Notes under the pieces: generated by a model | Database searches by the model: none | Seen by the model: the letters and a program-made list of their open reading frames with translations, nothing else | What the model was told of the DNA's origin: nothing | Shown: positions 15,864-23,308 of the stretch, piece after piece | How positions within the stretch are numbered: position 1 is the stretch's first letter | Layout: the number at the start of each line of letters is the position of its first letter | NCBI GenBank assembly: GCA_910587635.1 | Contig: CAJUNB010000005.1 | Location: 124,001 to 188,000 of the forward strand | DNA: 64,000 nt | Reading direction: 5' to 3' | Source: an uncultured Lachnospiraceae bacterium | Lineage (GTDB): Bacteria > Bacillota > Clostridia > Lachnospirales > Lachnospiraceae | Translations under genes and position numbers: made by a program

Positions 15864-16239
15864 TTTTACAGGCGTAGTTGAGTCTTTGCTGAAGGGGATG
15901 GATACAGTGTTGTCTACAAAGACGGTGGTGGGCGAAGCAACGAAGATCGGAGATACCATTATCCTGCCTCTTGTAGATGTGACATTTGGTGTGGGCGCAG
16001 GCGCTTCCAAAGGGGATAAAAAGAATGGTGGTATGGGAGGTATGAGTGGCAAAATGACACCATCGGCCGTTCTTGTTATTAAGAATGGGCAGACCAAGCT
16101 TGTCAATATTAAAAATCAGGATACTGTAACGAAGATATTGGATATGATTCCCGATCTTGTAGATCGTTTCACGACACCAAAGGAAGAGATGCCGGCAGAC
16201 GGTGAAGCAATTGATATTGCATTTCCAGAGGAAAAATAG
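15850..16239 (+). CDS. ytfJ: GerW family sporulation protein (YtfJ)
   Basis: 129 residues, full length for the family. The N-terminus GVVESLLKGMDTVLSTKTVVGEATKIGDTIILPLVDVTFGVGAG split over the usual strands, and a glycine-rich GGMGGMSGKMTPSAVLVI segment, are characteristic of YtfJ/GerW, a forespore-expressed protein needed for L-alanine germination in Bacillus. Good ribosome-binding site (AAGGAGG). Starts inside the DUF2953 gene, so translationally coupled. Its presence supports a spore-forming host. Confidence 0.92.
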   Translation: MGDHNFTGVVESLLKGMDTVLSTKTVVGEATKIGDTIILPLVDVTFGVGAGASKGDKKNGGMGGMSGKMTPSAVLVIKNGQTKLVNIKNQDTVTKILDMIPDLVDRFTTPKEEMPADGEAIDIAFPEEK

Positions 16240-16256
16240 GAATCAATTTTAGCCGG

Positions 16257-16442
16257 ATGCATACTATGAATCATAAGAAGCAGCGAAACAGGACGATTGC
16301 CATGAGGAAAATGATTGGATTTGCAGCTATCGGGATTGCAGTCGGTATGCTGCTTATGCTCCTGGTGGGCAGCCGGTTTACCGGGCTTGTTATGATGGGT
16401 GCGTTTGCACTGATCGGTTACTATGCCATGTTCTGTGAATAA
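16257..16442 (+). CDS. Small two-helix membrane protein, hypothetical
   Basis: 61 residues: a basic N-terminus (HKKQRNRTIAMRK) and two closely spaced hydrophobic segments (about 21-38 FAAIGIAVGMLLMLLVG and 42-59 GLVMMGAFALIGYYAMF). The family is not recognised. It sits between gerW and a coiled-coil protein in the same direction, 17 nt after gerW. The ribosome-binding site is weak, and an in-frame ATG three codons later is an alternative start. Probably real because codon use and hydrophobic pattern are coherent. Confidence 0.55.
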   Translation: MHTMNHKKQRNRTIAMRKMIGFAAIGIAVGMLLMLLVGSRFTGLVMMGAFALIGYYAMFCE

Positions 16443-16470
16443 TATACTTACAGGGGTTAAGAATATACGA

Positions 16471-16923
16471 ATGGAAGAGGAAAGAGAGATCAGAAGACTG
16501 AGAAGTTTGTATATCAGATTTTTAGAGGAAAAGCAGCAGTTTCTGGAAGAGATGAAAGAGCTGAATAAAAAGATATACGAGGGTAGAAAACGTCTGAAAG
16601 AGGACGAGCGTTTTTTCGAAAAGAAAATGGAAATACTGAAAGGAGGCTTTGCCCAGCTGGAGGCAGACAGAAAAGCCATAGAGCGGGATAAGATTCGTCT
16701 GGAAGCAGAGAGGGAAGCTATGAGTCGTAGAATCGGATGCGAAGATTCGATCAGGCTGTTTTTTAAGGGAGTCAGCAATCCGTTGACATTGAAAAAGAGA
16801 TACAGAGATCTTACAAAAATATTTCATCCTGATAATGTGTGCGGTGATACAGAGATGCTGCAGAGCATTACAAAAGCTTACCATGAGCTGCAGGAAGAGA
16901 TGGAGTGGCAAAAAAAAGCATAA
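16471..16923 (+). CDS. Coiled-coil protein with C-terminal J-domain-like segment
   Basis: About 150 residues. A long highly charged coiled coil (residues about 1-95, EEEREIRRLRSLYIRFLEEKQQF and following) leads to a C-terminal segment with NPLTLKKRYRDLTKIFHPDN and SITKAYHELQEE, which resembles helices II-III of a J domain including the diagnostic HPD tripeptide. It might dock an Hsp70 to an unknown client, but only half a J domain is recognisable, so this is tentative. An upstream in-frame ATG at 16423 overlaps the preceding gene; neither start has a strong ribosome-binding site. A bidirectional terminator follows. Confidence 0.65.
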   Translation: MEEEREIRRLRSLYIRFLEEKQQFLEEMKELNKKIYEGRKRLKEDERFFEKKMEILKGGFAQLEADRKAIERDKIRLEAEREAMSRRIGCEDSIRLFFKGVSNPLTLKKRYRDLTKIFHPDNVCGDTEMLQSITKAYHELQEEMEWQKKA

Positions 16924-16941
16924 GGAAAACCTTATGCTTTT
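16914..16941. terminator. Bidirectional rho-independent terminator
   Basis: Perfect 12-bp stem AAAAGCATAAGG / CCTTATGCTTTT with a 4-nt loop, flanked by A-run and T-run. Located between the convergent coiled-coil gene (+) and rpmB (-), so it can serve both. Confidence 0.8.
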
Positions 16942-16975
16942 CAAATATCATTTCTTAAATGATCGTATCAGAGGG

Positions 16976-17161
16976 TTAAGCTCTTTCTACTTTGTTGGAT
17001 TTCAGGCATTCTGTGCATACGTGCATTCTTTTGACTGTGCCATTCATATTGCATTTTACTCTTTTGATGTTGGACTTCCAAATGTGGTTGGATCTTCTAT
17101 GAGAATGGCTTACGTTATTTCCAAAATGAACGCCCTTACCACAAATATCACATTTAGCCAT
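16976..17161 (-). CDS. rpmB: 50S ribosomal protein L28 (zinc-binding type)
   Basis: 61 residues, standard length. MAKCDICGKGVHFGNNVSHS is the L28 N-terminus, and the two cysteine pairs (CDIC and CTEC) make this the zinc-ribbon form. Component of the large ribosomal subunit. Strong AGGAGGTG ribosome-binding site. It is divergent from yloU, the classic Firmicute rpmB / yloU-yloV arrangement, and ends at a bidirectional terminator. Confidence 0.97.
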   Translation of the reverse strand: MAKCDICGKGVHFGNNVSHSHRRSNHIWKSNIKRVKCNMNGTVKRMHVCTECLKSNKVERA

Positions 17162-17251
17162 CTTTACACCTCCTAAACGTATAGTAGTCTACTGTAAATA
17201 TAAAAACCGCGTATTCAAACTCGCAACATTGAAATTTTAGCATATTTAGTA

Positions 17252-17280
17252 TTGAAATGCAAGTATAAATATCTTAAAAT
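17252..17280 (+). promoter_or_regulatory. Promoter for the yloU-fakA operon
   Basis: TTGAAA (17252-17257), 17-bp spacer, TAAAAT (17275-17280), 34 nt upstream of the yloU start. Confidence 0.65.
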
Positions 17281-17313
17281 TATGGAAAGAATGGATAGAG
17301 GAGGTTTAATCCC

Positions 17314-17676
17314 ATGAAAGGAACTTCTGTGAATACCCATATGGGAAATATTATGATAGATAGCGAAGTCATTGCCCAATATGCCGGTTCCGTGGCAGTG
17401 GAATGTTTTGGTATCGTGGGGATGGCATCTATGAATATGAAGGATGGTTTTGTGAGACTTTTGAAACGGGACAGTATTACCCATGGGATCAGGGTAGTGA
17501 TAGGAGCCGATAACAGACTTGCTTTGGATTTTCACGTCATTGTTTCTTACGGTGTCAGTATACTGACAGTTGCGGACAACCTTGTCAGCAGTGTCAGATA
17601 TAAAGTGGAAGAATTTACGGGGCTGGAAATAGAGAAAATCAATATTTACGTCGATGGCGTCCGAGTAATTGATTAA
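17314..17676 (+). CDS. Asp23/Gls24 family envelope stress protein (YloU)
   Basis: 120 residues. Asp23/Gls24 (DUF322) features: GNIMIDSEVIAQYAGSVAVECFGIVGM at the N-terminus and DFHVIVSYGVSILTVADNLVSSVRYKVEEFTGLEIEKINIYVDGVRV split over the remainder. YloU homologues are encoded immediately before the fatty acid kinase-type gene yloV, as here, and may regulate or localise lipid metabolism at the membrane; the role is not settled. GAGGAGG ribosome-binding site present. Fourteen nt upstream of fakA. Confidence 0.9.
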   Translation: MKGTSVNTHMGNIMIDSEVIAQYAGSVAVECFGIVGMASMNMKDGFVRLLKRDSITHGIRVVIGADNRLALDFHVIVSYGVSILTVADNLVSSVRYKVEEFTGLEIEKINIYVDGVRVID

Positions 17677-17689
17677 GGAGGAGATAATT

Positions 17690-19351
17690 GTGGCGTGTAA
17701 TTATGTAGATGCCGGAATGATAACGAAAATGTTTCTGGCAGGGGCACAAAATCTTGAGGCGCAAAAGGAGAGAATCAATGAACTGAACGTATTTCCGGTG
17801 CCGGACGGGGACACAGGGACCAATATGACGATGACGATACTTTCCGCTGCAAAAGAAGTTGCCGCGCTGGAGAATCCGGATATGGAAAGTGTGGCAAAGG
17901 CCATTGCCTCCGGTTCTCTCAGGGGTGCCAGAGGAAACTCCGGTGTCATTCTTTCTCAGCTTTTTCGAGGGTTTACAAAAGGCATTAAAAATTACGATAA
18001 AGTGACGATTCCTGTATTTGCGGATGCCTTTACAAAAGCGGTGGAAACTGCCTATAAAGCGGTTATGAAACCGAAAGAAGGGACGATTCTGACCGTTGCC
18101 AGAGCTGGAGCCGATAAAGCGGTGCAGCTGGAAGAAGAAGGAGAGGAAGATCTGGAAGTATTTTTCCGGGAAGTGATCGAACATATGGATTATGTTTTGG
18201 GGCAGACTACGGAGATGCTGCCTGTCCTTGCCCAGGCCGGGGTAGTGGACTCCGGAGGACAGGGGCTTGTGGAAATACTGCGTGGAGCCTATGATGCTTT
18301 CTTGGGAAAAGAGATCATTTACGAACCAGTTACCATGGGGGAGCCCGTTGCTGCAACAGTCGCTTTGGACGAGGCAGATATTAAGTTTGGCTATTGTACG
18401 GAATTTATAGTGATGCTCCAGGAAGCCATTGGACAGAAAAAGATAGAAGGATTAAAAAAATATTTGGAATCTATAGGGGATTCTATCGTAGTTGTGGCGG
18501 ATGAAGAGGTCATCAAGGTACATGTACATACCAATGACCCGGGACTTGCGATCCAGAGAGCGTTGCGTCTGGGCGCGTTGTCCAATATGAAAATTGATAA
18601 TATGCGTTTGGAACATCAGGAAAAGCTGTTTAAGGCCTCTGAAAAGCAAGAGGAACAAAAGCCGGAAGAGAGGCCGGAACTTTCCGGGAAAAAAGATGTG
18701 GGATTTGTAGCTGTATCCATTGGAGACGGACTTGGCAGAATCTTTCGGGAGTTGGGCGTTGATTATATTATTGAGGGTGGGCAGACGATGAACCCCAGTA
18801 CAGAGGATATTCTGAATGCCATTGAAAGGGTAAACGCAGATACGATATTTGTCCTTCCCAATAATAAGAACATTATCATGGCTGCAAACCAGGCAGGGGC
18901 GTTGGCTAAGGACAAAAATGTTATCGTTATTCCCACTGTTACAGTGCCTCAGGGGATTACGGCTATTATAACTTATGTGCCCGAATTGTCTGTTTCTGAA
19001 AATGAAAACAGTATGCTGGAAGAAATCAATAGAGTTAAAACGGGCCAGATAACCTATGCTGTCAGAGATACTTCTGTCAATGGAAAAGAGATCCATCAGG
19101 GAGATTATATGGGAATCGGTGAGGATGGTATCATTGCTGTCAATACCAATATGGAGCAGACCATTTTCGCTACGGTAGAATCCATTGTGGATGAAGATAC
19201 AGAGTTACTGAGCTTTTATTATGGGGAAGAAATTTCTGAGGAAGATGGAGAGGTCTTGAAAGAAAAGATGGAGAATAAGTATCCGAATCTGGATATTGAA
19301 TTGCAAAGCGGGGGTCAGCCTGTTTACTATTATCTGATTTCTGCAGAATAA
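17690..19351 (+). CDS. fakA: DAK2 domain fatty acid kinase subunit FakA (YloV)
   Basis: 553 residues. N-terminal DAK2/DhaL ATP-binding domain (about 1-200) with NVFPVPDGDTGTNM, GSLRGARGNSGVILSQL and AGVVDSGGQGL; a middle domain; and a C-terminal DegV-like/EDD domain (from about residue 340, VGFVAVSIGDGLGRIFRELGVDYI ... LPNNKNIIMAA). FakA phosphorylates fatty acids bound by DegV-family FakB proteins; a DegV gene lies downstream of recG at 28.3 kb. The start is GTG 17690, preceded by AAGGAGG at ideal spacing; an ATG at 17669 lies before that site inside yloU. Confidence 0.93.
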   Translation: MACNYVDAGMITKMFLAGAQNLEAQKERINELNVFPVPDGDTGTNMTMTILSAAKEVAALENPDMESVAKAIASGSLRGARGNSGVILSQLFRGFTKGIKNYDKVTIPVFADAFTKAVETAYKAVMKPKEGTILTVARAGADKAVQLEEEGEEDLEVFFREVIEHMDYVLGQTTEMLPVLAQAGVVDSGGQGLVEILRGAYDAFLGKEIIYEPVTMGEPVAATVALDEADIKFGYCTEFIVMLQEAIGQKKIEGLKKYLESIGDSIVVVADEEVIKVHVHTNDPGLAIQRALRLGALSNMKIDNMRLEHQEKLFKASEKQEEQKPEERPELSGKKDVGFVAVSIGDGLGRIFRELGVDYIIEGGQTMNPSTEDILNAIERVNADTIFVLPNNKNIIMAANQAGALAKDKNVIVIPTVTVPQGITAIITYVPELSVSENENSMLEEINRVKTGQITYAVRDTSVNGKEIHQGDYMGIGEDGIIAVNTNMEQTIFATVESIVDEDTELLSFYYGEEISEEDGEVLKEKMENKYPNLDIELQSGGQPVYYYLISAE

Positions 19352-19405
19352 CAAAAGTGTATTTTGCACACATCAGTCCTTTAGGGTAAAATCAGCAGTT
19401 CTTTT

Positions 19406-19448
19406 CTGCGGCGGATCGCTTTTGCGACTTATTTCTATTCCGCCGCAG
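19406..19448. repeat. GC-rich inverted repeat between fakA and the accessory block
   Basis: CTGCGGCGGA (19406-19415) pairs with TCCGCCGCAG (19439-19448), enclosing an inner TCGC/GCGA hairpin. It lies between convergent fakA (+) and the S24-like regulator (-). It could terminate either transcript, but no clear U-tract follows on either strand. Confidence 0.45.
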
Positions 19449-19474
19449 TGCGATACAGGCTCGCAATATTTGAG

Positions 19475-20206
19475 CTATCCACGTATTTTTGTCAGAACAT
19501 ATCCAAAATTGATCCATTTTTCCGCACTTTCATCGCAACTGTCAATGTGAAGCGGTTCTCCGCAATCATTGATTGGTTCCAGTATTCTGGAAGAGGAAGG
19601 GCGCAGTTTTCTGATATAAACTTTACCTGTCTCTTTGTTCAAAAAAATACCAGTATCCCCTTCCCGAACAGCTTTCCGACAGATCAGTAGGATATCACCC
19701 AGATTGTAGACTGGCTTGAGATGGTCAGAAGTTATTTTAATTCCGCAGAAAAGGTCCTCTCCGAATTTTTTACGGTAGGACGCCGCATTTATTTTCGTAA
19801 AATTAGCGGAATCATAGATCATACCATCTACCATATTTCCAGTAGGAATAAAAACAGTGATATAGTCGTTGCTGTCCTCATGGACACTGGAAAAGTAGCT
19901 TTCGAATTCTATCATATTGTTGATAAAATTTCTCTGTGCTTCGGACATTTCTTTTAGTTTTAGTATAATTTCTGTCTCTTCCCGGTAATCATCGATCAAT
20001 TCAAAGATCCATTTACCTGTTAGATTGTGCATTAACTGAACTGTATACAAATCTATTTTTGCTGTGACTCCTGAGATCATTTTCTTATATCCTGAAAGTG
20101 ACATTTCCAATTTCTTAGCCATCTGGGACTGTGTCAGATTACGTTTGATTCGTTCTTTTTCCACATTCAATGTGAAATTCCGTACGATATCTTGTCTGGT
20201 CAACAT
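19475..20206 (-). CDS. XRE regulator with degenerate LexA/S24-like C-terminal domain
   Basis: 243 residues. An N-terminal helix-turn-helix (about 20-60, LTQSQMAKKLEMSLSGYKKMISG) and a C-terminal fold like the LexA/CI S24 domain (SDHLKPVYNLGDILLIC ... GKVYIRKL). By eye the catalytic serine position (DSMxP in LexA) reads DHLKP and the catalytic lysine (VKRL) reads IRKL, so self-cleavage is probably lost and the domain may act as a dimerisation or ligand sensor. GAGGT precedes the start. It is divergent from a Spo0A-type DNA-binding protein gene, with two similar symmetric motifs in the shared 154-bp region. Confidence 0.75.
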   Translation of the reverse strand: MLTRQDIVRNFTLNVEKERIKRNLTQSQMAKKLEMSLSGYKKMISGVTAKIDLYTVQLMHNLTGKWIFELIDDYREETEIILKLKEMSEAQRNFINNMIEFESYFSSVHEDSNDYITVFIPTGNMVDGMIYDSANFTKINAASYRKKFGEDLFCGIKITSDHLKPVYNLGDILLICRKAVREGDTGIFLNKETGKVYIRKLRPSSSRILEPINDCGEPLHIDSCDESAEKWINFGYVLTKIRG

Positions 20207-20225
20207 GATTGTTACCTCAAATGTT

Positions 20226-20282
20226 AAAGCTACTTTTCTATTCTTTTCCTTATGTTCTCATAATATAAAAAGTTACTTTTGT
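20226..20282. promoter_or_regulatory. Pair of candidate operator sites between divergent regulators
   Basis: Two copies of the dyad AAAG-N-TA-CTTT (first within 20226-20239, second within 20269-20282), 43 bp apart, about four helical turns, in the region shared by the S24-like regulator and the Spo0A-C gene. A cooperatively binding repressor of both genes is the simplest reading; inferred only from symmetry and spacing. Confidence 0.4.
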
Positions 20283-20360
20283 TTACGACAGTAGCCTCTT
20301 TAGTATTATATAATCGGATTATAACACACAAAAAACAAAAATGAAAGGGTGGGGACAATT

Positions 20361-20816
20361 ATGAAAAGGGAGAACGTAGAGCATGTATTAATATCTATGG
20401 GGATGCCTGTGAAGCTGAAAGGGTTCAAGTACATTACAGATGCAATTATGCTTCTAGCAACTCCTGAATGGCAGAATCCAAAGTGGACAGCCCTGTATTA
20501 CAAAATCGGGCTGATGAATCAGGATACGGATTCCAGAGTAGAACGGGCGATTAGAAATGCGTTTATGACTACAAGAAATCGTGTTGTTGATTATGATATG
20601 GTTGAACACTATATTGGATTTACCAATTGTGAAAATTCCAATTCTTTGATTTACCTTTATAAAAATATTGAGAAAGAATATCCCGAAGAAACACCGGAAG
20701 AGCCGATAGAAACTATGCAGAGTTTCAATTCTGTCACAGCGGAAATGATTCGAGATATTGTACGTCAGACATTAAAAGAAATGTTTTCTGAAACAGCTAA
20801 TTACAGTGAGGTATAG
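20361..20816 (+). CDS. Stand-alone Spo0A C-terminal (DNA-binding) domain protein
   Basis: 151 residues. Residues about 1-70 match the Spo0A effector domain: LISMGMPVKLKGFKYITDAIMLLA and SRVERAIRNAF correspond to the Spo0A helices (IKGYLYLREAI, SRVERAIRHAI) that recognise 0A boxes. The receiver domain of true Spo0A is absent, so it cannot be controlled by aspartate phosphorylation. The C-terminal half is acidic (PEETPEEPIE) with a final amphipathic helix (MIRDIVRQTLKEMFSE) that could mediate oligomerisation. ATG 20361 follows a GGGTGGGGA ribosome-binding site; a GTG at 20349 is inside that site. Divergent from the S24-like regulator; strong terminator downstream. Confidence 0.8.
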   Translation: MKRENVEHVLISMGMPVKLKGFKYITDAIMLLATPEWQNPKWTALYYKIGLMNQDTDSRVERAIRNAFMTTRNRVVDYDMVEHYIGFTNCENSNSLIYLYKNIEKEYPEETPEEPIETMQSFNSVTAEMIRDIVRQTLKEMFSETANYSEV

Positions 20817-20864
20817 TAGGAAAAAGGCCGCTGATACAGTGGCCTTTAAGAAAATGAAATTCTG

Positions 20865-20906
20865 GCAGATCTTTTGTGATTTTCACAAAAGATCTGCTTT
20901 TCTTTT
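20865..20906 (+). terminator. Strong rho-independent terminator
   Basis: Perfect 14-bp stem GCAGATCTTTTGTG / CACAAAAGATCTGC with a short T-rich loop, followed by TTTTCTTTT. It ends the Spo0A-C transcript. A weaker AAAGGCC/GGCCTTT hairpin lies just upstream (20822-20847). Confidence 0.85.
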
Positions 20907-20920
20907 ATTTCATGTGAAAA

Positions 20921-23041
20921 CTAACGAATCAGAATATCATCCAGGCCTGCTGTCTCCGCAATGGGGTTGTCGAGACATTTTACATACCATAATTCACTCA
21001 GCTGTGCAAGGGGAGATAAATCCGTCACATAGTTATCTGTAATATCCAGCATCTGCAGCTGGGAGAGTCCATCATCCACAACAAAGGAAAGATCGTCCAG
21101 CTGGCTGGAGCTCAGGCGGAGACATTGCAGATTCGGGAAATTGGCAAAAATATCTGTATGCTGTGAAATGGAAATCTTCTCTTCATCGTGAAGTGCGCCA
21201 TAGCCATTGCCGACAGGATAGAGGGAAACGTTGTTCATGTCCAGAAACAGCAGGTTTTCATTGGCTGGCACAGCGTCTATCTGAAAGCCGATATTGCAGT
21301 CGCTCATATAGAGTTCTTCCAAAGTAGGGATGCCAAGAAGCGGTGTGGCATCTACGTAGGCTGTGCTGTCACTGATATCCAAAACTGATAAATTTGGAAG
21401 ATCCAGAATCGGGTCAAAGGATACGTAATATCCTGACATATCACATAAGTCCAGGCTGACCAGATTTTGCAGTTCTGACAGGAAGGACAGGTTTTCACAG
21501 TTGCAATTTTCCAGAGACAGATAGGTGAGTGTTTTTGCATCTGCAATGGTACTTAAATCATGGGCGCCATACAGACGTAGATATTCCAGTTGTTCCATTG
21601 CGGCAAATGAAGGCAGTGTATCTTCATGAGAGGTAAGATACAGTTCCAGCTGTGTCAGGTTTGTCAGATTTTCCACAACATTCAAATCATGCAGCCCCCA
21701 TGTGTCTTCCAGAAAAAGGGAGGTGAGATTTTCTCTGCATGCATCCAGAGATTCTATGGAAATCAGTTCGTCTGCCCCTTCGATAGAAAGCCAGCACAGA
21801 TCCGGCATATTTTTGACAAATCCGATATCTTTCAGAGCAGAAGACTCAATGGAAAGATATTGCATTTTTGTCAGATCATATAAAGGAGCATAGTCTGTCA
21901 GGCTGTCACAGTCTGTGAGCGATAACTGTTCCAGATTCGGTACATTGGAAAGTGCACTGATATCTGTCAGGTTTGAGCTGTCTATATAGAAATATTTCAG
22001 GTTTGGAAAGTTTTCAATGCCATCGCAGGAACTTGCAAATATTGTGGAATAAATTTGGATGGATTCCATATTTTGCGGATAAGGAACCGCATTTGCCAGT
22101 TCGGCAGGCGTCATTTCGGATGCAATGGATACGAGGCTCTCCATTCCTCGCAGATCTCCTGAATCCAGATAGCCATATTCCAGAGAGAGATGAATAATAC
22201 CGGGAAAGCAGGAGAGATCTGCAAAATCCATATAAAGTTCTTCATTCAGAAAATAATGATGTTCTGTACCATCATTCAAATAACAGGAAATACATTTTTG
22301 GTTATCTTCATCATAATAAAAATCCAGTTCTTCGATTTTTCGTAATTCATCCGGTGTAATTTCCTCGAAATCCTTTTCAAAAATTTGAGAGACGAGAGTC
22401 TGGAAAGATTCCGATTGAGGCACCGAGGGATTTTCAACGATATTTTCGGATTCTTCTTCATAGATCTGAGAAGCTGTTGGAGAAGAATTCACATCATTAA
22501 TAGAAGATACGGCTAAAAATGCAATAAATAAAAAAGCAAAGCTGATAATTACCAAAGTTGCAACGCCAGCAATGATTCCTACAGAAACGCCGCCGCCGCC
22601 TCTTCTTGCGGAAACGGTAATATTTCGCTGGGGGTATACTGTAGGGGCAGGGCCTGTCTGTGGCCTTGCCTGCTGTCCTGTGGGACGGTTAAAAGAGCCA
22701 GTCTGCCCTGCGCCGGTCGGCTGTCCTGTGGGACGGTTAAAAGAGCCGGTCTGCCCTGCGCCGGTCGGCTGTCCTGTGGGACGGTTGAAAGAGCCGGTCT
22801 GCCCTGCGCCGGTCGGCTGTCCTGTGGGACGGTTGAAAGAGCCGGTCTGCCCTGAACCGGTCTGAGACTGAGCAGATGATGGATAGGGAGAACCTGTCTG
22901 TCCTGGAATTGTCGGTTGCCCGGATAGTGGAGCGGGGTTGGAAGTGTCTATGATTTGATAATAACCGCATTGGGGACAGATCATGCGGCCGTTTTGTTCC
23001 TTCATTTTTGCAGTACAGACGGGACATTTTTCTAATTTCAT
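20921..23041 (-). CDS. Zinc-ribbon, membrane-anchored leucine-rich-repeat protein
   Basis: 706 residues. Order: zinc ribbon (residues 6-25, CPVC ... CPQC); a proline/threonine/glycine linker with four copies of a 16-residue repeat starting GQTGSFNRPTGQ (about 64-127); a transmembrane helix (about 155-178, IIAGVATLVIISFAFLFIAFL); an acidic stretch; and about 15 leucine-rich repeats of the internalin-like LxxLxxLxL type (about 270-700). The zinc ribbon is likely cytoplasmic and the LRR domain outside, so it may sense or bind an external ligand. Divergent from the hscC-like Hsp70 gene, suggesting a functional link. Low-GC-organism LRR proteins of this type have no assigned function. Confidence 0.75.
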   Translation of the reverse strand: MKLEKCPVCTAKMKEQNGRMICPQCGYYQIIDTSNPAPLSGQPTIPGQTGSPYPSSAQSQTGSGQTGSFNRPTGQPTGAGQTGSFNRPTGQPTGAGQTGSFNRPTGQPTGAGQTGSFNRPTGQQARPQTGPAPTVYPQRNITVSARRGGGGVSVGIIAGVATLVIISFAFLFIAFLAVSSINDVNSSPTASQIYEEESENIVENPSVPQSESFQTLVSQIFEKDFEEITPDELRKIEELDFYYDEDNQKCISCYLNDGTEHHYFLNEELYMDFADLSCFPGIIHLSLEYGYLDSGDLRGMESLVSIASEMTPAELANAVPYPQNMESIQIYSTIFASSCDGIENFPNLKYFYIDSSNLTDISALSNVPNLEQLSLTDCDSLTDYAPLYDLTKMQYLSIESSALKDIGFVKNMPDLCWLSIEGADELISIESLDACRENLTSLFLEDTWGLHDLNVVENLTNLTQLELYLTSHEDTLPSFAAMEQLEYLRLYGAHDLSTIADAKTLTYLSLENCNCENLSFLSELQNLVSLDLCDMSGYYVSFDPILDLPNLSVLDISDSTAYVDATPLLGIPTLEELYMSDCNIGFQIDAVPANENLLFLDMNNVSLYPVGNGYGALHDEEKISISQHTDIFANFPNLQCLRLSSSQLDDLSFVVDDGLSQLQMLDITDNYVTDLSPLAQLSELWYVKCLDNPIAETAGLDDILIR
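22673..22864 (-). repeat. 48-bp tandem repeat (four copies) in the LRR gene
   Basis: Four nearly identical 48-bp units, differing by a few substitutions, the last one diverging at its end. Each encodes 16 residues (GQTGSFNRPTGQPTGA), lengthening the linker between the zinc ribbon and the membrane. Near-identity implies recent expansion or ongoing copy-number variation. Confidence 0.9.
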
Positions 23042-23063
23042 TTGTGCAGCCTTCCTTTCCTGA

Positions 23064-23104
23064 ATCTATGATATAAGTATATCATAGATCGGGAATTCAG
23101 GGAA
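23064..23104 (-). promoter_or_regulatory. Promoter of the LRR gene with a perfect palindrome over its -10
   Basis: On the minus strand TTCCCT (23099-23104) and TATACT (23076-23081) are separated by 17 bp. The -10 lies in the centre of a perfect 12-bp-arm palindrome, ATCTATGATATA-AG-TATATCATAGAT (23064-23089), a convincing repressor operator. Confidence 0.55.
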
Positions 23105-23120
23105 CAGATTTTCCGGTCTC

Positions 23121-23149
23121 TTGTAGAATTGTTCTGCTCATGCTATAAT
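23121..23149 (+). promoter_or_regulatory. Promoter of the hscC-like operon
   Basis: TTGTAG (23121-23126), 17-bp spacer, consensus TATAAT (23144-23149). It implies a 5' leader of about 150 nt before the Hsp70 gene. No CIRCE heat-shock operator was seen. Confidence 0.65.
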
Positions 23150-23215
23150 ACCATCAGCAAACAAGATCCCTAAAATTCCCTGAAGTTGCACTATAGGAAC
23201 GGTGATACTGCAGGG

Positions 23216-23305
23216 ATGATGTTGCTTCATTGTCATGTTGCAGGAAGATATGGAGAAGGCAGTGAAATACTGGGAGAGAGATTTTATGAGGAGGGAAACA
23301 GATAG
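23216..23305 (+). CDS. Possible 29-codon upstream ORF in the hscC leader
   Basis: ATG 23216 (GCAGGG just upstream) opens a frame of 29 codons ending with TAG 3 nt before the hscC ATG. The hscC ribosome-binding site (GAGGAGGG) lies inside its last codons, which would couple translation of the two. The peptide (MMLLHCHVAGRYGEG...) matches nothing I know. It may be chance. Confidence 0.25.
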   Translation: MMLLHCHVAGRYGEGSEILGERFYEEGNR

Positions 23306-23308
23306 AAA

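Noticed and set aside
22673..22864. CRISPR-like array
   Set aside because: The repeats are contiguous with no unique spacers and encode an in-frame protein repeat.
22572..22865. Long open frame on the plus strand within the LRR gene
   Set aside because: It is an antisense shadow of the 48-bp repeats, with the repeat giving an open frame by periodicity.
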